DNA of 64,000 nucleotides from Ichthyophthirius multifiliis (lineage: Eukaryota; Ciliophora; Oligohymenophorea; Hymenostomatida). A program made the position numbers and the translations under genes. How positions within the stretch are numbered: position 1 is the first letter of the stretch; each line of letters begins with the position of its first letter. Under the pieces are notes generated by a model. It saw only the letters and a program-made list of their open reading frames with translations, was not told the DNA's origin and did no database searches. The DNA lies in NCBI RefSeq assembly GCF_000220395.1, contig NW_004085883.1, forward strand, positions 1 through 64,000, given 5' to 3'. This document shows positions 50,343 to 63,474 of this stretch, one piece after another.

Positions 50343-50749
50343 AATAAATATAAATATATGATATAAGTGTATACGTATATATGTATATATTTATATATAT
50401 ATATATATAAATATATAAATATATAAATATATAAATTTTAAATATATAAATAAAAAAATATAAAGAAAATATATATTATTTAATATAAAATATACTCATT
50501 ATAAAAAAATATTTATTTTATTTTAAAAAATTAATAAATATATTTTAATTTATTCAAATATATGAATATATTTTATAATTAATCATATTCATAGATATAT
50601 CTTTTAATTCTAATATATATAAATTTATATATATATTATTAAATTAAAATTTAATTTTATATATTTTTTCTATTTTATATATTTATTATATATATTATTG
50701 TATAAATATTTATATATAAATATATATTAATATTTATTTTTATTTTTTA
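50343..50749. other. A/T spacer
   Basis: AT dinucleotide-rich (about 50380-50440); no gene. Confidence 0.55.
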
Positions 50750-51571
50750 TCATATTATTTAATATTTTTAATATTATTTTTATTTTATTTCATAATAAAT
50801 AAATTTTATTTTACAAAATAATATTTTTTAATTTTAAATTATATATAAATACTATAATTAATATTATTTTTATTTACATTTTTTATTTTAATTTTAATTA
50901 TTTTCATATTAAAATATCTTTAAATTTTTTTATTTATTTTTTTATTAATTTGTTATATTTTCTATAATTTTATTATTAATTGAAAAACTTTTACTTTTGT
51001 AATTACTATTTTTTTGAATTATGTTTTCATTATTTTTTTTATAAAAATAATTTATTTAATTATTTTCTTAATTTTTAATTTCTTTTTATTTATTTTAGTT
51101 TTCATTTTAAACTTAATTACTTTATGGTCTAAAAGTACAATAAGTTTTTTCTTCTAATTTTGATTCTAATTCTTATATTTTTGTAAAAAAATTTATTTTT
51201 TAAAATGGCTATTTTATATTTATTTAAATTATTTTGTTAAAATGTTTTTTTATTTCAAGCTCATGCAGTATATCATTTAAAAATTTACTTTTTTATTTTT
51301 TTTTAGCTTATTATTAATCATTATCTTAATTAGTTTTTTATTAATTTTAAGTATTACTTGCGTATTTTTACCAATTTTACATTAAGCGTAAAGAAATGTC
51401 TATACATTAAGAAGAATCTAATCCTTTTAGAAAATCTGCTAATACAAATAAACATTTTTTTTACTAATTTTATATTATTCTTATCATATTTTCAATATCT
51501 TTATTCGATAAAAATCCTATTTCTTGTAAATAATTAAAAAATTAAAAGCTTTTTTATTAAGACAATTCCAT
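50750..51571 (-). CDS. Hypothetical coiled-coil protein, single exon
   Basis: One open code 6 frame of 273 codons. Start MELSQQKSFQFFNYLQEIGF at 51571, then LSNKDIENMIRIIQNQQKKC and LFVLADFLKGLDSSQCIDIS. The middle is Gln/Lys-rich, followed by SKFLNDILHELEIKKHFNKI and IQELESKLEEKTYCTFRPQS, a short CTFxP element seen before Asn-rich tails in many ciliate proteins. The tail is N/K/Q-rich to TGA 50750-50752. Function unknown. Confidence 0.7.
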
Positions 51572-51810
51572 TTTAAATCGTTTTTTAAATATTGAATATT
51601 TTTAAAAAAATAATTGTAATATTTAGAAATTTAAAATTTAAATATGAAATATAAAAAAAAAATCAAATAATAAAATAATAATTATAAATAATTTATATAT
51701 TAAACAATTTAACTGATAAAATTATTAATTAAATTAAGCTTATATAGACATAATTTTTTATTTTAAATTAATAAGTAATGTTTATAATAATTTATTAAGG
51801 AATTATAATA

Positions 51811-51858
<48 letters not shown>

Positions 51859-52113
51859 TTAATTAATGTTTTTTTAGCGTATTTTTTATAGAATATGTTA
51901 TTAAACTAGAAATAAAACCATTTTATTTTTATTAATCTTATTTTTTTACTGTTTTTTTAGATTTACATATTAAAACACTATTAATTTTTATATTATTATA
52001 TAAACAGTTATTTCAATAAAATATTCTATTTTTATTTTAAGGTAGTAGTATTATTAAAATATATCATCAAAGTTAAAAATTATAATAATTAAAAAAAAAA
52101 AAAATAACAAAAA
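51572..52113. other. Divergent spacer
   Basis: Contains only the (ATT)n run and A/T homopolymers. Confidence 0.5.
51811..51858. repeat. (ATT)n microsatellite
   Basis: Sixteen ATT triplets upstream of the coiled-coil gene at 50750-51571. Confidence 0.9.
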
Positions 52114-52431
52114 ATGATTAAACCCAGAAAGCAACTTAAACTAAATGAATTATAACTTTTATAATATACTTATTCTTAAATGGATTACTCATATGAAATT
52201 GAAATGAGAATAAATGAATGGCTTGATAATAATAATATTATGATGGTCAATCCTTAAGATATATAGTACGACTATTATCATAAAAAAAGAAAAGTCTTCA
52301 TGTAATAAATTTAAGATAACATAGAAACATTTATGAGTTATGAAAGACCTTAGAAATAAAATAAAAAATAACTAAAACTTAATATAAATGCTAATATTAA
52401 AAAAAGAAATAGTATGATTTTCGATTTGTGA
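52114..52431 (+). CDS. Small basic hypothetical protein, 105 residues
   Basis: Uninterrupted frame from ATG 52114 to TGA 52429-52431. Reads MIKPRKQLKLNELQLLQYTY, then MDYSYEIEMRINEWLDNNNI, DYYHKKRKVFM, FMSYERPQKQNKKQLKLN and KKRNSMIFDL. Charged and aromatic, no TM, no repeats. The mixed residue use and clean ATG-TGA frame in A/T-only surroundings support a real gene. Possibly a ciliary or nucleic-acid-binding protein; nothing decides between these. Confidence 0.65.
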
Positions 52432-53049
52432 TTAATCAATAAAAATAAAAGTTAATTAAATTATTAAAAAAATATACATAAAATGTATTTTATAAATGTT
52501 AATAAATATATGTATAATATAATAATTAAAAAATATTATTTTTTTTAAATAAAATATTTTAAACAATATATATTTTTTTAAATTTTATTAATAAATAAAA
52601 CTTTTTCAATTAATATTAAAAATCTCTTTTTTAAAGCTAATATGTTCAATATTGAAGTAAAATAACATAAGCTTTTTATCTATTTTAATTAATATATTTC
52701 AGTTTTTTCATAGATTAAGATTCAATATATAGATTAAGAATAAATATTAAATAAATACATAAAAACTTAAGATTAAAAACAGAATAATATAAATAAAAAT
52801 TAATTCATATTAGTTTTAATTAAGAATAATTTATTTTTAAGAATAAATTATATTTAATTAACATTTTTTTTTTATATTAAATAAATATTTATTTATAAAA
52901 ATGTAATTTTTTTTTTAAATATTTTTATTTAAATAAATCTAAAACAGAATGATATAAAATAAAAATTTTATATTAAAAAATTATTAAAAGAAAAAATTTA
53001 TACAATAAAAAAAAAAAAAATATAAAAAAAATTTAATAAAATTAAAAAC

Positions 53050-53108
<59 letters not shown>

Positions 53109-53146
53109 TTATAAATATTAATATATATTTTGATCTTTTATTATAA
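52432..53146. other. A/T spacer with (AT)n
   Basis: No gene. A long AT dinucleotide run lies at about 53057-53104. Confidence 0.55.
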
Positions 53147-54106
53147 TCAATAATTTTTTTAATTATTATAATACATAAATTTTAATTTAATTAAACCCTG
53201 TTTTTTTTCTATTTTATATTGAAATCTAATTTAATTTTTTTTTAATATATCGCTTATACATTTATTTAATTTTTAATAGTTTGTCCCTATTTATTATCTA
53301 ATTTTTCTTTTTTTTTTTTCTTTTTTATTATTTATAATATTTTTTTGTATTTTTATGGTATTTTAATGTTGTTTATTTCTTTTTCTTTTTTAATTTTTTT
53401 TTAATATCTTTGAATGTTAAACTTTTGAATTTTTTTATGCATATTTTCTTTTCATTATTTTTTTATATATAAATTTAATTATTTTTAATGAATTATTGAA
53501 ATTTCATTCTTATCTTTTATTTCTTTCAAATTTTAATTTTAATTTTTTAAGATTTTCTTTTTTAATAATTAAAATTAATAATTCATTTTGTTTTGTTTAT
53601 TATATTTATTGAATTATTCATTATTATTAATTATTTGTATTATTTATTATTATTTTATATATGCTATATTTATAATTTAAAATACATTTTTTGTTATCTA
53701 TTGCTTTAAATTTATATGCTTTTAGGTTTATTTATAATTAAATTAAAATACATATTGTTTTTTTTTAGATTTTCAAAAGAATTAATTTTTGTGAATTATT
53801 GTGTTATCATTAAAAAAAAAACATATTTTTCGACTTTGTTGTTTATTTGATTATTTTAAATAAGAAATGAAATTTTTTATTGATTTTTGAATTATGTTTA
53901 TTTTCATAAATATATCTTCTTATTCTTAGTGTGTGTTTCAATATTTTATTATTATTTAGTGATTTTTCTATTTTTTCATTTTTAGTTTGTTTGTTGAGTT
54001 TTTGTAGATTCTTTGCTGTTGTTTAGCGTAAGTTTAGCGTAATATTTTAAGTTTCATTATTATTATTTTAATTTACAGTAATTATAATAATTTTTTAATT
54101 GTCCAT
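53147..54106 (-). CDS. Low-complexity I/K/N/Q gene, uncertain
   Basis: From ATG 54106 the frame reads MDNQKIIIITVNQNNNNETQ, NITLNLRQTTAKNLQKLNKQ and TKNEKIEKSLNNNKILKHTL. It then needs a splice or frame slip near 53810, after which another frame runs MYFNLIINKPKSIQ ... KEIKDKNEISII ... KRKRNKQHQNTIKI to TGA 53147-53149. Very few TGA for almost 1 kb, yet the residue mix is poor. Could be a real low-complexity protein or A/T spacer that happens to lack TGA. Confidence 0.35.
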
Positions 54107-54833
54107 TTTCCATAAGATATTTTCTTTTTTTATTATAATTTTTTAAATTATTATAAAAATTATAAAAAATTTAAAAACTTAAAAATTGGTTTATAAAAAA
54201 AATTAATAATCTTTCTAAAATTTAATAAATTAATTCATTCGAATATTTTTTTTTTAAATTATAAAATAAATATAATGTTAATCAAAACATTTTACTAAAA
54301 TTATTTTAAATTTAATATATTAAATTTTCTTATTCCTTAAATTTTCGTTTAAAAAATATTTAATAAACTATTGAACAAAAAATATAGGTAATGTCTAAAA
54401 AATATTTCCAAATAGATATTTTATTTAAAATAAAATCATATTTAAATGTATTAAAATTGCTTAAATTATTATAATATTAATTTTTGTAAATTTTTTTATT
54501 GGTAATTACTTATCTTTATAATACGAAATCTTAAAAAAAATTACTTAATTTTGGTTTTGTAAATATTTTAATACTATATGAATAATATAATTATAAATAT
54601 CAATAAAAATTATATTTAATTATTTTATATTTTTTTTTAAATATTAATATGCTTTGAATAATTAAAAAAAACTCTTTTTAATAAAAAATAAATAACATCA
54701 AATTTAAAAACAATTGGTTTATATAAAATAATTAGATTTTAATGGAAAATCATATTTAATTTAATAGAAATTCTTATTATATTATAAAAAAATATTAAAA
54801 TTGTATTAACTTATATAATATATTTTTAGTTTT
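54107..54833. other. A/T spacer
   Basis: No gene seen. Confidence 0.5.
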
Positions 54834-56130
54834 TCATTTTATCATAGTATAACCTACACCAAGCAATCCTAATAAAAAGGCTATTAAAATAAAATCTAAA
54901 CAAAATTTATTAGGTTCCCTGTACTTTAATATAAAAAAAATATAAAATATTAAATGAACATTAAATAAATATATTATAAGTTTATACTTTTTTAAGCAAT
55001 TCTTTCATTTTTTTATTTGATGAGTCTAATTAATTTGAAGTTTAATCAACTTTTTAATTTAATTATTGAATTTTTTATCCAGCAACATCAAGTTTCTTTA
55101 GAAATAAAAATATTTGTAATTTTTTTAAAAAAATTAAAAATAATGTATTAAAATTTATAAATTGTACATCTCCAATTTAAATTGCTTTTCCTTTTAAAAT
55201 ATCAGCATGATCATTTATTCTATCTAAAACTAAGTCCATTTCTTCGTCTTTTTTTTTGAATTGTTCCATGGCTTACTTTTCTTAATCATTTGCTTCATTT
55301 CTATACTAGTTATTAAAATTAGATTTATTTCCATTCATTATGTCTATTATATAAATATTAATAAAAAAAAATATAATAATAAAAGAAAAACTTTGTTTCA
55401 TTTGTGATAATGAAACAAGTTAAATTTATTAAATATCAATTTAGTTTCCTCCTTCTTATTGTAATCCTCTTTTATCCATTAAAATTTAAAGTTCTTCTTT
55501 GATAAATATATACATTTTATCTCTTTTATTAACATCATTTCTATCATATTACTAATAAATTAATATATATATAAGTATATAAATATAAATAAAGAAAAAA
55601 ATATTTATATAAAACTATAAATAAATATATATATATATATATGTAAAAATATTTATATATATATATATTTATAAATATATTTATATTTATATATATATAT
55701 ATATATATTTATACTATTTATATTTTTATTTTATAATTTTTAAATTAATCAATTTAAGTTTTATTTATTATTTTACTTTTGGTTTATTAGCTTATTTTTT
55801 TAATATTTCATTTAATTAACTAATTAAATCTTCACAATTATGTAATTAATCTCTTATTTCTTATTCCTGTTATATAACATCTTTATTTCTTACTTTTACT
55901 TAATCAATAAATTCTATTTTCTTTTTTATATCTAGCATTATTCTTCTAGTTTCATTGTACATATTTTCAAATTCTCCTTATGTATCTTTTGCATCATTTT
56001 CTTTTTTTTTATTCATATTTTATATTAAATTTTTTCTTATACGTTTTTTTGATGTTCCTCCTAATTCTTTATCAATTTAATATAATTTTTCCATTAAAAA
56101 TGTTATTTAATTTATTTTATCTTTGCCCAT
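54834..56130 (-). CDS. Qc-SNARE, SYP7-like
   Basis: Tail-anchored SNARE of the endomembrane system. Start MGKDKINQITFLMEKLYQID at 56130. The N-terminal three-helix region includes EFENMYNETRRIMLDIKKKI and NKDVIQQEQEIRDQLHNCED. After an intron full of AT repeats (about 55560-55740) it reads YDRNDVNKRDKMYIFIKEEL, then RNEANDQEKQAMEQFKKKDE. The SNARE motif is EMDLVLDRINDHADILKGKA then, across an intron near 55095-55170, KKLDVAGQKIQQLNQKVDQT with the central glutamine. It ends with the TM anchor FCLDFILIAFLLGLLGVGYT and MIK, TGA 54834-54836. Plant SYP71 has the same layout (YDxxDVxK region, NFCLD before the anchor). At least four introns. Confidence 0.88.
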
Positions 56131-56967
56131 TTATTTTATTTTATTAAAATAAGTTTTTATATTTTATATGTATTATATAATTTGTTTATGTATAATATTT
56201 TTTAAAATATAAAAATAATTTTTAACATTTAATAATAAATTATATATAAATATATATATTTTTTTTTTAAATTATAAATAAATAATACTTAATTATAAAT
56301 AAAAAATGAATATTTAATTAAATATGATTAATATAATATATATATTTTGAATATAATTCATTAAAAAAATAATTATTTAATATTTTTTTTTTCAAAAAAA
56401 ACTAAACTTCTAATTTTTATATTTATATTTATATTATTTTTATTTTCATAATTATATATTTTTTTTCTTACTTTTTTTAATTTTTTTTTATAATTGTTAA
56501 TGTTTAATTTTAATTTATTATAAATGTTTATAAATTGATTGTTTTAATAATTTTAATTTTTATTATTTTTTCATTTGCAATATATAGCAAAGTTATTTTT
56601 ATATATTCATTATAATTAAATTATTATATTTTATTATTATTAAATTATGAACACTAATATCATAAATTTATAAGACTAATTTCATAAATTATGTTTTTGG
56701 AATAATCAATATTTTATATTTATTATTATTTGCTCGGATTCTATTAAAGTAAAAATTATTATTGTCTGTATTAGTTTATACAATCATATACGACATTTAT
56801 ATAGTAATCCTCAATTTTTATAATTTGTATCTTTAAAATATTTATTTATTTCTAAAAGAGCAATTCTTAACTAATATTATCATATAATTATGTAATTTAT
56901 TATACTTTAGATTATTTAGTATTTTAATTTCTCAAATTAATTCTTAAATTTATTTTTTATCATTAAA

Positions 56968-57027
<60 letters not shown>

Positions 57028-57243
57028 GTTTTACGTATATCTGAATGACTATTATAGAATATTATTAGTGAAGCAATATGTAGTTAATTTAAAATATAAG
57101 ATTATTATTCATCCTGTTATTGTAATTTATATTTCTACATTAATATCTTTAATAATACCAAGAGATGTATTTATAGAGATAATATTATGATTATTAAAAT
57201 AATGTAATATTTGTCTTTTTTTAAAAAAAATAGATTTTTAATT
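56131..57243. other. A/T spacer with long (AT)n
   Basis: No gene seen. An (AT)n run lies at about 56979-57024. Confidence 0.5.
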
Positions 57244-57711
57244 TCAGTAATAATATATAATCAACATCAGAATATTTTTCTTTTGTTTTTGTTTTTATTT
57301 TTGTAAGTATTATTTTTAAACTATTTATTCATTAAATAAAAATAAATAATTTATTTTTGTTTAATTATTTAGTTTTAATATTTTTTACTTACATTTAAAA
57401 ATTATCAATTATTTTTGATTTTGTCATACCATATAATTTTTTTACTTAACCATTTATTATCTATTTTATATTCCCTAATTTTTCTTGTTCTTATAAATAT
57501 TTTTTGCAGTTCCTTTAAATGGAGATTAATTCAATAAGCTAATTAAAAACCCAATAAATATTCTAATATTTTCTTATTCAATTATTTTGATTTAAGTATA
57601 TTATAGGATTTTATGTATATAAATTTAATAATTTATACGAAATAGATATTTTTTTTATTGATCTTTTTCAATTATAATTAATTTTTGGGTATTTGTATTT
57701 ATTTAATACAT
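57244..57711 (-). CDS. Small multi-exon helical gene
   Basis: The clearest exon reads FNQLIELISIQRNCKKYLQE, QEKLGNIKQIINGQVKKLYG and MTKSKIIDNF. A donor GTAAGT follows, and the exon after an intron ending ATAG reads QKQYLQKQKQKQKKNILMLI, IYYY and TGA 57244-57246 in phase. A first exon may be MYQINTNTQKLIIIEKDQQK from ATG 57711, but its donor phase does not match the next exon, so the 5' part is uncertain. Family unknown. Confidence 0.45.
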
Positions 57712-58230
57712 TTTTATTTTATATATTGAAAATTAAATTATTTATTATTATTGTTTAAAATTAAAAAAAATATATTTAAAGTACAAACATTTAGTTTAAC
57801 CCATTTGTATAAGTTTATCATTAATTATTTTTATATAATAAAATGTTTAATTATTATATCAATAAATTTTTAAATATTTTTGCTTTTATTGTTTTGAACG
57901 AGCAAACTTTTCTTTATATTAATTAATCTATTTAACTTTTATTTTTAGTATTTATAAAATTATAATATATTTCATATATGATTAAATTTTCTATTTTTAT
58001 TTTATAGAGTTTGCTTTTATTGTTATTTTATTTGAATTTTATACATACTACAAATGTAATTTGTATAAATTACTTATTATTTTTATAATAAATTGAATAT
58101 TTTTAAATTTATTATATATTTTAAATACATATATTATTTTTTATTGATAAATATGTAAAATTAATAGTAATTTAACGAGACAGCTCCTCTTAATTAATAA
58201 AATAATTTAAATTATCAAAATGTATCAACA
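57712..58230. other. A/T spacer
   Basis: No gene supported. Confidence 0.45.
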
Positions 58231-58374
58231 ATGAAGCAATATTATTTTTATCATTAAGCTGAGTTAATATAAAAGGAACCTTTTAAATTAAGTGCTAACT
58301 TATAGGCAATAATAATAATTTTTATAATTATATTCATAGGCATTTTTATTTATTTATGGATTTTAAAAAAATGA
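58231..58374 (+). CDS. 47-residue single-TM micro-protein
   Basis: ATG 58231 opens MKQYYFYHQAELIQKEPFKL, then a hydrophobic segment of about 20 residues (IIIIFIIIFIGIFIYLWILK) and TGA 58372-58374. The polar, charged first half followed by one TM helix and a terminal KK looks like a small ER or mitochondrial membrane protein. The region just upstream has unusually many G/C bases for this DNA (58175-58300), which supports coding. No intron; family not known. Confidence 0.5.
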
Positions 58375-59359
58375 AAAAAAAGAAAAAGTATTAAAGTATT
58401 ATTTTTTATATATAGTAGTTGTTCAAAGTTTTTTTTATTTTATCTGAATAGAATTGATAAAAAATATTTGACAAAATTATTTTATTTTAATAATAATATA
58501 ATAATGTGTTAAAATTAATAATATTACAACACGAAAAATATATATTTTATTAGGAACATAATATATAAAAAAAAACATATTTTAATTTTATTTAATTCAT
58601 TTTTTAAATAAAAAAAACTAAAATCTTTAAAGTTTATTATTTTAATTATTTCTTAAAATACTATCTATATAGATAAATAATAATAAATTTCAATTTATTA
58701 TTTATAATAGAATTTTTTAATTTTTAAAAAAAAAATTAATAAGGTAAATAAAATGAAAAATAAATTACCTTTTTAATACTCTCTAATTTAAGAAATAAAA
58801 TTTTATTTTTTATTTTTTGTTTCCTTTAATTTACAATATCTTTTTGTCAATATCTAAGTAATACTAAACTATTAACAAATTAATATAATTTATTAGATTA
58901 TTAATCAATAATAAAAAATTAAACATTATTATATTTAACTATTATCACTTTTCTTTATCAAAGCTTTATTATATTTTAAAAAATATATAAAACAAAATAT
59001 ATGGATGCTTAATTTTTTAATTTAAATATTTATTTAATTGAAACTTTTATAAACTATATTTTTTTTAAAAAAGAAACATTAAACAAAAAAAATTAAATTT
59101 AAATAAAAAATATGGGAAGGCGAAGATAAAAAATAAAAATGTTTTCTATTCTATTTTTTTTAATTTAAAATTAAAACAAATTGGCGAGAATTAAAAATTT
59201 ATATAATTTTTTTAAAAATATATAATAAAAAATAAAATATAAAATTGTATATAAATAAAATGCTTTTTTATATTAAAAATTTATTATAATTACATAGTAT
59301 ATAATTTATATATAAATTTAATAAATATAATTTTTATAATCTTAAAAATTAATTTTAAT
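58375..59359. other. A/T spacer
   Basis: Homopolymer-rich, no gene. Confidence 0.55.
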
Positions 59360-59917
59360 ATGGAACTTTAAGATTTTTCGTCATAATAAAATTTATTAAT
59401 AAAAAATAGTTTTTTAATAAACGATAATAAATTTACTTAGTCAAAGGAAAACTTAAATAGTTAAAATTCGAATCAAAAATAATAAGAAAAATAGGAATAA
59501 TAAGAATAATAGGAATAATAATAATTAGAGGTAATCTCCCATAAAGTTCTTCCAACCGATACATTAATCGGATTATCAATTTAATATGGCGTTTCTGAAT
59601 TTAGAATAAGATAATTTAATAATTTGGATAGTGATTAAATATATTTTAAAAAAGAACTGAAAATTCCAAATCCTAATTCGAATATTTTAACTGCTTAAAG
59701 TAATATTAGTCCTGAAGAAGCTTTGAAAATACAAAAAATATTTTTTTTTAAATCATAAATTTTATAAGGAAAAGATAAGAATTCGGATAAAATATCAAAG
59801 ATATATTTAGAATCCGCTGATTATGAAATATAAGAAGCAGAAAAATTTTATAAAGAAGATTTGGAAGAAGAAGAAAAAGCAAAAAAATAATAAAAGAAAA
59901 AATATAAATACGATTGA
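59360..59917 (+). CDS. LysM domain protein
   Basis: Single exon, 185 residues. Start MELQDFSSQQNLLIKNSFLI; a Gln-rich stretch (QEKQEQQEQQEQQQ) precedes one LysM domain at about residues 58-105: EVISHKVLPTDTLIGLSIQY, GVSEFRIRQFNNLDSDQIYF, KKELKIPNP. The tail carries EEALKIQKIFF and a charged helix EAEKFYKEDLEEEEKAKKQQ, TGA 59915-59917. No signal peptide or TM, so it is intracellular, like animal LYSMD1/2, rather than a cell-wall binder. The partner is unknown. Confidence 0.9.
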
Positions 59918-60440
59918 AGACAATAATTTATATTTTAATTGATTAAATTAATAATATTTTATTTCTTTTCTTTTGTATATTTAGAAAAGTTTTTAATTCT
60001 TTTATAATTTACTAATAATAATTAAAATTTAATTTAGCAAAAAAAATATTTTAATTGATAACTGATTTAATTTGCAAACAATTATATTTTTATATAAATT
60101 TTAGTACCTTAAATTATTAAACTTATTATTAATTAAACTTTTATAATTTATTTGAATTAATAAATATTCGAATTTTCTTTTTTTTCTTTCTTTTTTTTTT
60201 TTCTTCTATAAAATGTTGAACAATTCAAATTCGTTAATTTCTTAATAATAAAATACTTAATATAAAAAAAAACAATTTATATATATATATATTATTAACA
60301 AAAATTATATAAAATATAATATTAAATGGATAAAACAAAATAATAAAAATAAAACTTGATATAATACTATAAAAAAAATTAATTTTTTTTAAAAAAATAA
60401 AATATAATTTATTATTTTTATAAAAAAAAAAAAAAATTAT
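59918..60440. other. Convergent A/T spacer
   Basis: Between the 3' ends of the LysM and ankyrin genes; no gene. Confidence 0.6.
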
Positions 60441-61319
60441 TCATACAAATAAACAGCAACAATTTATCTTATTATATTCATTTTATTCCTAAAATTCTTA
60501 TATATCAATGCTTTTTAAAATTTTATTATTATCTTTTTCATTTTATTTATATATTTCTTCATTTTGAAAATTAGTTTATTTCCTATTATTAATTTTACTA
60601 AAATTCTATTTAGTGCTAGTTAGTAAATTAATGGATTCTTCTTAAATAGAAAAGGAAGTATCATTTTTAATTATTTCAATTATAGTGTTGCCATTTCTTG
60701 AAAGTAAATTACTGTTTGCTCCATTTTAAAGTAAAAATTTAATAATGTTTATTTAATACTTTTTTTCTTAACCAATAGGAGTTTTAGTTTATAGTTCACA
60801 GAAATGCATTAGAAGTGTATATTATTTTTCTTCGTTTATTATTTCATCAATTTTAGCACCATTTTATAATAATAAACTTGCTATTTTGAAAGATAGTTTC
60901 ATATTTTCAAAATAATAAGATATTTCTTTTAAACGATTAAATGTATAATATAAAGGGGTCTAACCTTTTGAATCTTTAATATTGGGGTCTGCAGCCGCAT
61001 TTAATAATATTTCTACTATTTCATAATATCCCCTTGAACATGCGACGCTTAAAGGAGTTAATTAATTAGGTTATGATTATATGTTTGTATTCATGAATTT
61101 GTTTTTTAAAAAATGCCTAATTATTTCTTCTTTTCCTAAATAACAGGCTAGTATTAAAGGACTTATTTTATAATCGATTTATATTTGTGTATTTTGTACT
61201 TAAAAAAAGTTTAAATTTAACAATTTGGTATCTATTTTTAGTATTTATTCTATACTATTATCGTATATGTAATTCATTATTAATATATTAATATTCTTTT
61301 GTATTTTTTACTATTCCAT
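60441..61319 (-). CDS. Ankyrin-repeat protein
   Basis: Single exon of 292 codons from ATG 61319. N-terminus MEQQKIQKNINILIMNYIYD. Repeats begin with SPLILACYLGKEEIIRHFLK, then TPLSVACSRGYYEIVEILLN and AAADPNIKDSKGQTPLYYTF, ASLLLQNGAKIDEIINEEKQ, and YQINIIKFLLQNGANSNLLS RNGNTII (about five repeats). The tail is N/K/E-rich and ends in NCCCLFV, TGA 60441-60443; a CCC cluster near the end could be palmitoylated (inference). Protein-interaction scaffold; partner unknown. Confidence 0.9.
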
Positions 61320-61599
61320 TAATCTGTATTTTTCTTTTTTATTATAAACTTTATTTTTTAGTTAATAATAATTAACAAATATATATAGTTTTTAATAAAA
61401 ACTATATTTTTTATTTTTTTCCTTAATATATATATATATATTTATATTTGTTAATTCTTAATAATTCATATAATAAAAAAAATATGAAAAATAAGAATTG
61501 TAATAAACATTTTTATTATTATAAATAACAAAAATTATTAAATACAAATAAAAAAAAATTTAAAGTATAATTTTATAATATATCCAATTAAATAAAATA

Positions 61600-62880
61600 A
61601 TGAAAACTTTAATATATTCGACCTAAAAAGAATAAAGAGAATAATTAACGTAAGGAAAGCAATAAGAAACATATTTCTAAGTCGAAAATTAATAAGTATT
61701 TGAAATACTTAGAGATAATTATTTTAAATAGTTAATTTCATGTATTAACTCAAGTGATGAATTATCCTTAAAATCTATAATAAATTTATATAGAGTTCTT
61801 TAAACAGAAGGTTAATTAATTGTAAATTTCAATAATATATAAATTGTAGAATAAGAAAAAATATAAAAAATATTAGTTTCGTTAGGATTTAAATAAGAAG
61901 GTGCAAACCAAACATAATTAACATTTAAAAAAGCTTAATTATAATAATCAGTTCAGTTAAAAAGTAAAACAGAAAACTTAAGAAACAATGAATAATAAGT
62001 AAATGAAATTAAAAAATAAGAATAAAAAGCAGAATAATATATGTTCAGTAAAGTAGTTTAAGTAGAACCTTCTTAATAATAAAATAATTAAAATTAATAA
62101 TAAAAATAGTAAAAAAAAAATCCTTTCTAATAATAAGCTAATAAAACTAAAGAAAATAATATTATTGATGAAGAAAGTCTACTCTAAAATGATAATGTAG
62201 AAACAAATAATTAGTAAACTGCAGAATCATGTTTAACTAAACCTAAAGCATGTAAAAATTGTACTTGTGGAAGAAAAGAATAAGAGTATAAATATATAAA
62301 AAAAAATATATATAAATATATATATATAAAAAATTTATATATAAAAATATATGAATATATATATATATATATTATTTTATATTTATATTTTTAAAAATAT
62401 TTAATTTTATATATTATATTATAATAAATATTTATATATAAATAGATATATATTTATCTATATTATTATCTTTTTAATGTATATTTATATTTATATATTA
62501 TAGATAAGCTGTCGATTAATAGTAATTGATATAAGCTTTAGAAAGTGGAGATATTAAGTCTAGTTGTGGAAATTGTTATCTAGGAGATGCTTTTAGATGC
62601 GCTTCATGCCCTTACAAAGGTAACAAAAATTAAAATAAAAATTTCTTTTTATATTTTTAATTTTTTTGTTGTTTTTTTTTTAGGATTACCTGCTTTTAAA
62701 GTTGGATAAAAAGTTTAATTAGATTAAAATGTTAAAGATGTTCTTGGCGTAATTTTATCTTTTTAATAATAATTACATTTATTTAATAATTATATATATT
62801 TTTAATTTGTTTTTATGTTTTAGAAAGAATAAGAAGATAATATTAAAATTACAGGAGGAAAAGTTAAAATAGATTTATGA
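61600..62880 (+). CDS. CIAPIN1: Anamorsin / CIAPIN1 (Dre2), cytosolic Fe-S assembly factor
   Basis: Electron-transfer factor of cytosolic iron-sulfur assembly. Start [14 protein letters not shown]; the N-terminal 150 residues correspond to the methyltransferase-like domain, followed by a Q/N/K linker. The C-terminal CIAPIN1 domain has the first cluster [16 protein letters not shown] (CxxCxC; the fourth Cys is ESC just before) and the second [20 protein letters not shown], the CX2CX7CX2C motif, then [13 protein letters not shown]. Introns: GAGTATA...ATTATAG (about 62286-62503), one inside KG|LPAF, and GTAATT...TTTTAG. Ends [13 protein letters not shown] 62878-62880. Confidence 0.93.
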
Positions 62881-63100
62881 TTTTGAAAAGTAAAAATAGA
62901 TATATTTATTTATAATATTATTTTTTTTCTTTCTTTCCTTAAAATAAAATTATATAATATTAAGATTTTTTTTTAAATAATTAATATTCTTAATTTTTTT
63001 TTTTTTTTAATTTTAATAAATTATACACAATTATTATTAAAAATCTATTCACATAATAAATATTAAATTATAAAATTAAAAATAAATTTAAATAAATATG

Positions 63101-63403
63101 TCATAAATCTAATAATTTTTAGATTAATTTACCTGCATCTTATATACAAACTTTAGCCTCTCTCATTATATTAGGAAAATCATAATTTAAAAATCCATGA
63201 GGCATATTTTCGTAGACAATTATTTCTGCACTTCTACCCAAATCACTTTTTTTTTTTAAAAAAAAAAAAAATTAAACAAAAAATATTTAATTAATTATTT
63301 TATTATACTCTAATTTTTTCAAAAATCTCCAACATTCGTCATGCAAAGGATCTTTACTTCCTACTAAAATGCGTGTTGGTGGGAAATGCTTCAAAAACTT
63401 TTG

Positions 63404-63474
<71 letters not shown>

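Noticed and set aside
57000-58100. Degenerate transposase
   Set aside because: A basic helical segment looked like a helix-turn-helix, but no catalytic acidic residues or terminal inverted repeats were found, and another frame gives a better small gene.
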